In this document: one piece after another, positions 6,468 through 11,154 of the stretch
How positions within the stretch are numbered: the stretch's first letter is position 1
Layout: each line of letters starts with the position of its first letter
NCBI GenBank assembly: GCA_016763255.1
Contig: JAESUA010000090.1
Location: 1-11,154, forward strand
Direction of reading: 5' to 3'
DNA from: Magnetovibrio sp.
Lineage (GTDB): Bacteria > Pseudomonadota > Alphaproteobacteria > Rhodospirillales > Magnetovibrionaceae
DNA: 11,154 nucleotides
Notes under the pieces: model-generated
What the model was told of the DNA's origin: nothing
Database searches by the model: none
What the model saw: the letters and a program-made list of their open reading frames with translations, nothing else
Program-made: the position numbers and the translations under genes

Positions 6468-7324
6468 ACCTCACTCTTGTCCAGTACTGTGACCAATGCC
6501 AACAGTGCGCGAGTTTGTTCTACACCGTATTTGGTGGCAAGTTTCTTGGCGTGTTCTTTGTCGCTCAATTGGTGCTTGAGATGTAGGAACATCCGGCGCA
6601 ACAGGCGGATCATACCGTGCTCATCCAGCATCCAATCTTTGTTGGCTGGGCCTTCAAAATGGTACTCCTGAGCATCTGCTAAGTCATTGTTAATGAGGTT
6701 CATCATCCATGTCATGCGCTTCATGGGGTTGGTGAAATGCGGCAGCAGGGCCATCATCAGGTCATCGACAGCTTCTTGGGCTTGCTCGCTTTCCAGCAGG
6801 TCTTCCCATAAAAATCCTTGATCGGTGTGTTTCATGACTTCGACCAGATCTTTGCAAATTTGGTGGCCGCGGATAAAGGCATTTTCGCCAACCATTTTTT
6901 CCATCGCCAAAAAAAATCCCGGCAACAGGCGACGCGACAGGTAGGTTCCGCGCTCATCAAGCCCATTCAAGGGGGGGAACAAGTTGACAAAACGTGTGGT
7001 GATGATCCGCTTGAAAGGTTCACGACGGGTGGTCGGGTCGAAAACTTCTTGTTCGCAACGCACCAGGCAATTTTGATAATGGGTGCGGATCATCGGTTCT
7101 TGATCTCGGATCGCACCGTCTTTGTAGGTGTTCAGGAAAGTCTGGATGTCAACCGAGCTGAGACCTTGCGTTGATTGCTCGATCATGGAGATTAATTTTT
7201 CGGTGTAATCATCCAAAATCGCAAAGGCCATGTTCTTACACTGTCGGCTGCCGCTGGCCTTGTCGCCTGTCTCACCGTTTTGTGCACCTGCCTGTGTGTC
7301 TTTGGAGGTCATTGCATTCATCAT
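6464..7324 (-). CDS. Unknown protein, paralog C of a three-gene family
   Basis: I do not recognise this 286-residue protein, the first gene of the minus-strand block and divergent from nadE. It is soluble-looking and mostly helical, with a polar low-complexity N-terminus of about 28 residues before the conserved part. Shared blocks are NMAFAILDDY (31-40), FKRIITTRFVNLF (104-116), LSRRLLPGFF (129-138), AMEKMVGE (140-147), FLWEDL (171-176), DWMLDEHG (230-237) and a charged LKHQL...EH...LD tail. Cysteines 29, 86 and 157 match paralog A; Cys90 is its own. I chose the ATG at 7322-7324 because GGGAG (7334-7338) lies 9 nt upstream; ATG 7342 and GTG 7372 are in frame upstream but lack a well-spaced ribosome site, and ATG 7321 or 7312 are also possible. 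The exact start is uncertain by a few residues; the family relation to A and B is clear. Confidence 0.8.
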   Translation of the reverse strand: MMNAMTSKDTQAGAQNGETGDKASGSRQCKNMAFAILDDYTEKLISMIEQSTQGLSSVDIQTFLNTYKDGAIRDQEPMIRTHYQNCLVRCEQEVFDPTTRREPFKRIITTRFVNLFPPLNGLDERGTYLSRRLLPGFFLAMEKMVGENAFIRGHQICKDLVEVMKHTDQGFLWEDLLESEQAQEAVDDLMMALLPHFTNPMKRMTWMMNLINNDLADAQEYHFEGPANKDWMLDEHGMIRLLRRMFLHLKHQLSDKEHAKKLATKYGVEQTRALLALVTVLDKSEV

Positions 7325-7373
7325 TTTTCCACGCTCCCGCATCGGTCTTTTTTTCTTTTTATTTGGTGACACT

Positions 7374-7478
7374 CCCCCAAGTGCTTCATCGCCGTAGATA
7401 GACTAGCTCAAATTACGTATATGGCAGAAGGAAAAGCTTTAAAACCCCCAAGTTTCTCGCGTTGACAGGGGTGGGGGT
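7374..7478. repeat. Repeated C5/G5 motifs in the divergent C-nadE region
   Basis: CCCCCAAGT occurs twice in the same orientation (7374-7382 and 7445-7453). The second copy is also half of a perfect 7-bp inverted repeat, ACCCCCA (7444-7450) and TGGGGGT (7472-7478), which flanks the nadE -35 box at 7462-7467. This placement would suit a repressor shared by nadE and paralog C, but no known regulator site is recognised. I saw no convincing promoter for paralog C here. Confidence 0.4.
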
Positions 7479-7490
7479 GCGGCATACCCT
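7462..7490 (+). promoter_or_regulatory. Promoter of the nadE-gltX-cysS operon
   Basis: A perfect -35 TTGACA (7462-7467) is separated by 17 bp from TACCCT (7485-7490), which keeps the TA and final T of the -10 box. Transcription would begin near 7497, leaving a leader of about 38 nt before nadE. The spacer is unusually G-rich (GGGGTGGGGG). Confidence 0.6.
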
Positions 7491-7534
7491 CCGGCCTTGT
7501 ACACCTCCTCACCACTGAGCGTTGAATAGGCTCT

Positions 7535-9190
7535 ATGACTGAACAATTGACCATTGCTATTGCCCAAATCAATCCCACCGTGGGAGACATCAAGGCCAAC
7601 GTTGAATTGGTTCGAGATGCACGCGTGAAAGCACACGAACTTGGCTGCAATCTGGTGATCACCGGCGAACTGGTGATTTCCGGCTATCCCCCTGAAGATT
7701 TGGTTTTGAAGGGCAGTTTTCAAGAAGCGGTTAAGAGTGCAGTGCAGGGCTTGGCGGTTTTGACCGCTGATGGTGGTCCGGGATTGCTGATCAGTGCGCC
7801 GTGGATGGAAGACGGGGACCTCTATAATGCGGCCCTTTTGTTGGATGGTGGAAAAATCAAAGCCGTGGTGCCGAAGTACGCCTTGCCCAATTATGGTGTG
7901 TTCGATGAAAAACGCCTGTTTAGCCCCGGCGGCAAGCCCGGCGCGGTCAGGTTTCGCGGCATAAAACTGGGTGTGATGACCTGTGAAGATATGTGGGTGC
8001 CCGATGTTGCGGGCTCTTTAATGAAGGATGGTGCGGAGGTCCTTTTGGTGCTCAACGGCTCGCCCTTTGAAATGGACAAGCCGCATGTGCGCATCGATCT
8101 GGCTCGCGAACGGGTGCGCGAAACCGGTTTGCCGTTGATTTATGCCAACCAGGTCGGTGGTCAGGATGAACTGGTGTTTGATGGCGCGTCGTTCGTCTTG
8201 GATGAAAGCGGTGCGGTGACGACCCAAATGGCCGCCTTTGAAAGTCAGATCACCGCGGTGGCGTTCACCTGGGAAAATGACACCCTTACCCCTGTGTCAG
8301 GCCTGATGGTGGAGCCGATGAGCGAGGACGAAAGCATCTACAAGGCGCTGGTCCTGGGGCTCAAAGACTATGTAAATAAAAACAAGTTTCCCGGTGTAAT
8401 GATCGGCATGTCGGGTGGCGTCGACAGCGCCATCACGGCGGCCGTAGCGGTCGATGCCTTGGGCAGTGAACGCGTGCACTTGGTGATGATGCCCTCACCC
8501 TACACCTCCAAAGACAGCTTGGAAGACGCCGCTGAGGCCGCCACGTTGCTTGGGGCAAAACTTGATAATGTGCCCATCAAGCCCGCCATGGATGCCTTTG
8601 AGGGCTTGCTCAAAGACATGTTCGTGGCGCACGTAGCCGACACCACCGAAGAAAATATCCAGGCCCGTTCGCGCGGTTTGATCTTGATGGCGATGTCCAA
8701 CAAGTTTGGGCATATGGTGGTTTCCACCGGCAATAAATCGGAAATGTCGGTCGGCTATGCAACGCTTTATGGTGATATGTGCGGTGGTTTTAACGTCTTG
8801 AAGGACGTCTACAAAACCCGCGTCTACAGCCTGTGTAAATGGCGTAATGAGCATCATGACAACACCCTGATAGGCCCCAAAGGCACGGCGGTGCCGCAGC
8901 GTATCATCACCAAAGCCCCCAGCGCCGAACTGAAACCCGATCAAACGGACCAAGACACCTTGCCGGCTTATGATGATCTGGATGACATGCTGTGGTGTTT
9001 GATCGAACAAGAAATGTCGGTGCGTAACATCGCGAAGCGTGGTCATGCGCTGGAAACCGTCGAAAGAGTCTGGCGCATGCTGGACCGGGCGGAGTACAAA
9101 CGTCGTCAAGCGCCTCCCGGCGTAAAAATCACATCGCGGGCGTTCGGTCGTGACCGACGCTATCCGCTGACCAATGGATTTACTGCATGA
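7535..9190 (+). CDS. nadE: Glutamine-dependent NAD+ synthetase
   Basis: This 551-residue two-domain enzyme makes NAD+ from deamido-NAD, ATP and glutamine, the last step of NAD synthesis. Residues 1 to about 260 form a nitrilase-type glutaminase that releases ammonia, with a visible catalytic triad: Glu45 (GELVISGYPPEDL), Lys114 (VPKYALPNYGVF) and Cys150 (GVMTCEDMW). Residues about 270-551 form the ATP-dependent synthetase, with the pyrophosphatase loop SGGVDS (293-298), STGNKSE (397-403), the glycine-rich YGDMCGGFN (412-420) and APSAELKPDQTDQD (451-464). All key residues are intact. The length fits the fused, glutamine-using bacterial form, not the short ammonia-dependent one. The ribosome site is weak (TAGG near 7525). 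Its stop overlaps the gltX start as ATGA, pointing to translational coupling. Confidence 0.96.
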   Translation: MTEQLTIAIAQINPTVGDIKANVELVRDARVKAHELGCNLVITGELVISGYPPEDLVLKGSFQEAVKSAVQGLAVLTADGGPGLLISAPWMEDGDLYNAALLLDGGKIKAVVPKYALPNYGVFDEKRLFSPGGKPGAVRFRGIKLGVMTCEDMWVPDVAGSLMKDGAEVLLVLNGSPFEMDKPHVRIDLARERVRETGLPLIYANQVGGQDELVFDGASFVLDESGAVTTQMAAFESQITAVAFTWENDTLTPVSGLMVEPMSEDESIYKALVLGLKDYVNKNKFPGVMIGMSGGVDSAITAAVAVDALGSERVHLVMMPSPYTSKDSLEDAAEAATLLGAKLDNVPIKPAMDAFEGLLKDMFVAHVADTTEENIQARSRGLILMAMSNKFGHMVVSTGNKSEMSVGYATLYGDMCGGFNVLKDVYKTRVYSLCKWRNEHHDNTLIGPKGTAVPQRIITKAPSAELKPDQTDQDTLPAYDDLDDMLWCLIEQEMSVRNIAKRGHALETVERVWRMLDRAEYKRRQAPPGVKITSRAFGRDRRYPLTNGFTA

Positions 9191-10506
9191 CTTGCTTTCG
9201 ATTTGCTCCCAGCCCCACCGGCTACCTTCATGTCGGCAATGCCCGCATGGCGTTGATCAATTGGCTTGCCGCCAAGCATTTGGGCGGTAAGTTCATCTTG
9301 CGTCTGGACGATACCGATAAAGAACGGTCCAAGCCTGAATACGCCGATGGCATCCGCGAAGACTTGGCATGGTTGGGCATGGCGTGGGACGCCGAAGAAA
9401 AGCAATCGGATCGTCTGGCAGCCTATGACGCCGCGTTCGAACAGCTCAAAAAAGCGGGCCGGGTCTATCAATGTTATGAGACCCCAGAAGAACTGGACTA
9501 TATGCGCAAGCGTCTGCGGGCGCGCAGTTTGCCGCCGATTTACACCCCACCTTCCGCGGAAAAATTGCAAAGTTTCATCGACGAAGACCGCACCGCGCAT
9601 TGGCGTTTTAAATTGAGCCCCGGCACCATCGCGTTCGAAGACTTGGTGCGTGGGCCGGTGCATTTCGAGGCTGAAAAATTATCCGATCCGGTGATCCGTC
9701 GTCACGATGGATCGTGGCTTTATATGTTGCCCAGTGCGGTGGATGATCGTGATATGGAAATGTCGCACGTGATCCGTGGCGAAGACCATGTTGCCAACAC
9801 CGCCCTGCAGGTGCAGATGTTCGAAGCCATGGACGCGCCGGTGCCGACCTTTGCCCATCTGCCGTTGATGACCGATATCGAAGGCGGCGGCCTGTCCAAG
9901 CGTTTGGGCTCGTTGGCACTGCGTGATCTGCGCGCCGATGGGGTTGAGCCGATGGCCCTGGCGTCGTACCTCGCCCATCTTGGCACCTCTGACGATATCA
10001 AGGCCGAAGACAGTCTTGAAAAACTGGTGTCGGCCTTTGATTTTAAGCATATCTCACGTGCCTCACCGAAGTTCGATCCGGCGATGTTATCGCGCTTGAA
10101 TGCGCAAGTTTTGCACGCGACAGATTTTGCCGATATCGCCGATCGCGTGGCGGACGGCATTGATGAAAGTCTGTGGAATGCCGTGCGCGCCAACCTGGAA
10201 CGCATCGCCGATGTTAAGCTGTGGTTTGATATCGCCAACGCAGATATTGATCCGTTGATTGGTGATGAGGATGGCGAGTTCTTGAACCAAGCCGCCAGCT
10301 TGCTGCCCGAAGGTGAGCCCGATTCGGAGACCTGGGGGGTGTGGACCAAGGCGATCAAAGCCGAGACCGGGCGCAAGGGCAAAGGCCTGTTCATGCCGTT
10401 GCGCAAAGCGCTGACCGGGCTTGATCATGGACCGGAGCTTAAATCCTTCCTGCCGTTGATCGGGCGTGTGCGCGCGGTTGCTCGCCTTCAAGGCCAAAAA
10501 GGGTAA
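9187..10506 (+). CDS. gltX: Glutamyl-tRNA synthetase, GltX2-type
   Basis: This class I synthetase (439 residues) attaches glutamate to tRNA in the cytoplasm. [16 protein letters not shown] (5-20) contains the HIGH motif as HVGN, and [15 protein letters not shown] (234-248) contains the KMSKS motif as LSKR. Between them are the LRLDDTD block (38-44) and [10 protein letters not shown] (195-204). The [11 protein letters not shown] form and the short length resemble the second GluRS (GltX2) found in many alphaproteobacteria beside a longer GltX1. The Cys-x-Cys zinc ligands of E. coli GluRS are missing: only Cys96 remains in the CYETPEEL region. Organisms without GlnRS use such enzymes to charge tRNA-Glu and/or tRNA-Gln, the latter then amidated by GatCAB; which tRNA this one prefers cannot be told. 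It overlaps nadE by four bases and is 5 nt upstream of cysS. Confidence 0.93.
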   Translation: MTCFRFAPSPTGYLHVGNARMALINWLAAKHLGGKFILRLDDTDKERSKPEYADGIREDLAWLGMAWDAEEKQSDRLAAYDAAFEQLKKAGRVYQCYETPEELDYMRKRLRARSLPPIYTPPSAEKLQSFIDEDRTAHWRFKLSPGTIAFEDLVRGPVHFEAEKLSDPVIRRHDGSWLYMLPSAVDDRDMEMSHVIRGEDHVANTALQVQMFEAMDAPVPTFAHLPLMTDIEGGGLSKRLGSLALRDLRADGVEPMALASYLAHLGTSDDIKAEDSLEKLVSAFDFKHISRASPKFDPAMLSRLNAQVLHATDFADIADRVADGIDESLWNAVRANLERIADVKLWFDIANADIDPLIGDEDGEFLNQAASLLPEGEPDSETWGVWTKAIKAETGRKGKGLFMPLRKALTGLDHGPELKSFLPLIGRVRAVARLQGQKG

Positions 10507-10511
10507 AAGAC

Positions 10512-11154
10512 GTGACCATCAAGCTGTTCAATACCCTCAAACGCGCCAAAGACGTGTTCGTGCCCATCGATGAAAAACGTGTGCGCATGTATGTCTGCGG
10601 GCCAACGGTCTACGACTATGCCCACATTGGCAACGCCCGCCCGGTGGTGGTGTTTGATGTTTTGTACCGCTTGCTGCGCGAAGTTTACGGCCAAGAACAT
10701 GTGATTTATGCGCGCAACATCACCGATGTGGATGACAAAATCATCAACCGGGCCAAGGAAAGCGGTGAAAGCATTTGCGACATCACCAAGCGCACTGAAC
10801 AGGCGTTTTTGGATGATATGGACGCGCTGGGGGCGTTGCGCCCGGATATCCAGCCGCGCGCCACCGAGCACATCGCCAATATGACCATCATGATCTCCAA
10901 GTTGGTGGCCGCGGGCCATGCTTATGAGGCCGAAGGCCATGTTTTGTTCAGCATCGAAAGTTACCGTGACTATGGCCATTTGTCGGGTCGCAACCGCGAA
11001 GAAATGATCGCCGGTGCACGGGTCGAAGTTGCGCCTTATAAAAGAGACCCGGCCGATTTCGTGCTGTGGAAGCCAAGTGCGGATGACCAACCCGGTTGGG
11101 ACAGCCCGTGGGGCCGGGGACGTCCCGGTTGGCACATCGAATGCTCAGCCATGA
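10512..11154 (+). CDS. cysS: Cysteinyl-tRNA synthetase, N-terminal part (cut by window end)
   Basis: The first 214 residues of a class I synthetase that charges tRNA-Cys; about half of the usual ~460 residues is present. The visible part has [18 protein letters not shown] (26-43) with zinc ligand Cys29 and the HIGH motif as HIGN (38-41), then [15 protein letters not shown] (67-81), LSGRN, and [12 protein letters not shown] (203-214), whose Cys211 is the second expected zinc ligand. The KMSKS motif and anticodon-binding domain lie beyond the window. The start is GTG at 10512, with an AAAAAGGG ribosome site at 10496-10503; no ATG is available nearby at the family N-terminus. Only 5 nt separate it from gltX, so it is the third gene of the nadE operon. 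Confidence 0.95.
   Translation, partial: MTIKLFNTLKRAKDVFVPIDEKRVRMYVCGPTVYDYAHIGNARPVVVFDVLYRLLREVYGQEHVIYARNITDVDDKIINRAKESGESICDITKRTEQAFLDDMDALGALRPDIQPRATEHIANMTIMISKLVAAGHAYEAEGHVLFSIESYRDYGHLSGRNREEMIAGARVEVAPYKRDPADFVLWKPSADDQPGWDSPWGRGRPGWHIECSAM

Noticed and set aside
8495..9109. Long minus-strand open frames opposite nadE, and similar ones opposite gor, aroG, gltX and cysS
   Set aside because: All are antisense to well-recognised enzymes and reflect GC-biased codon use; composition is unlike real proteins.

Overview
The window looks like a moderately GC-rich alphaproteobacterial chromosome, probably Rhodospirillales-like. This is inferred from the protein character of gor, class II DAHP synthase, glutamine-dependent NadE and a GltX2-type GluRS, and from degenerate -10 boxes; no rRNA or other marker is present to confirm it. 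No tRNA, rRNA, CRISPR array, transposase or phage gene was seen.

Layout. Positions 1-1130 hold a LysE/RhtB-family exporter (+) facing a small exported OB-fold protein (-). A 356-base gap (1130-1485) has no convincing gene but contains nested inverted repeats. Next come glutathione reductase (gor, +) and class II DAHP synthase (aroG, +), the first shikimate-pathway enzyme. A strong terminator at 4431-4464, usable on both strands, closes aroG. Positions 4501-7324 carry three minus-strand genes that are paralogs of one another and belong to a protein family I do not recognise. From 7462 a good promoter drives a tight plus-strand operon: nadE, gltX (ATGA overlap) and cysS (5-nt gap, cut by the window end).

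The housekeeping genes supply redox balance (gor), aromatic precursors (aroG), NAD (nadE) and charged tRNAs (gltX, cysS). The novel part is the three-gene paralog block, called A (4501-5349), B (5504-6304) and C (6464-7324) here. All three share an N-terminal MA...L block, an FxRxIxxR block, a central SRRxLxGxF block, a C-terminal W-x-L motif and an LK-rich helical tail, at nearly constant distances. A and C align without gaps over their last ~158 residues at roughly 40% identity by my hand count; B is more divergent. The proteins look soluble and mostly helical, with no signal peptide or membrane segment. Their function is unknown. Gene B is preceded by three imperfect 13-bp repeats in its leader, and the region between C and nadE has further repeated motifs around the nadE promoter.
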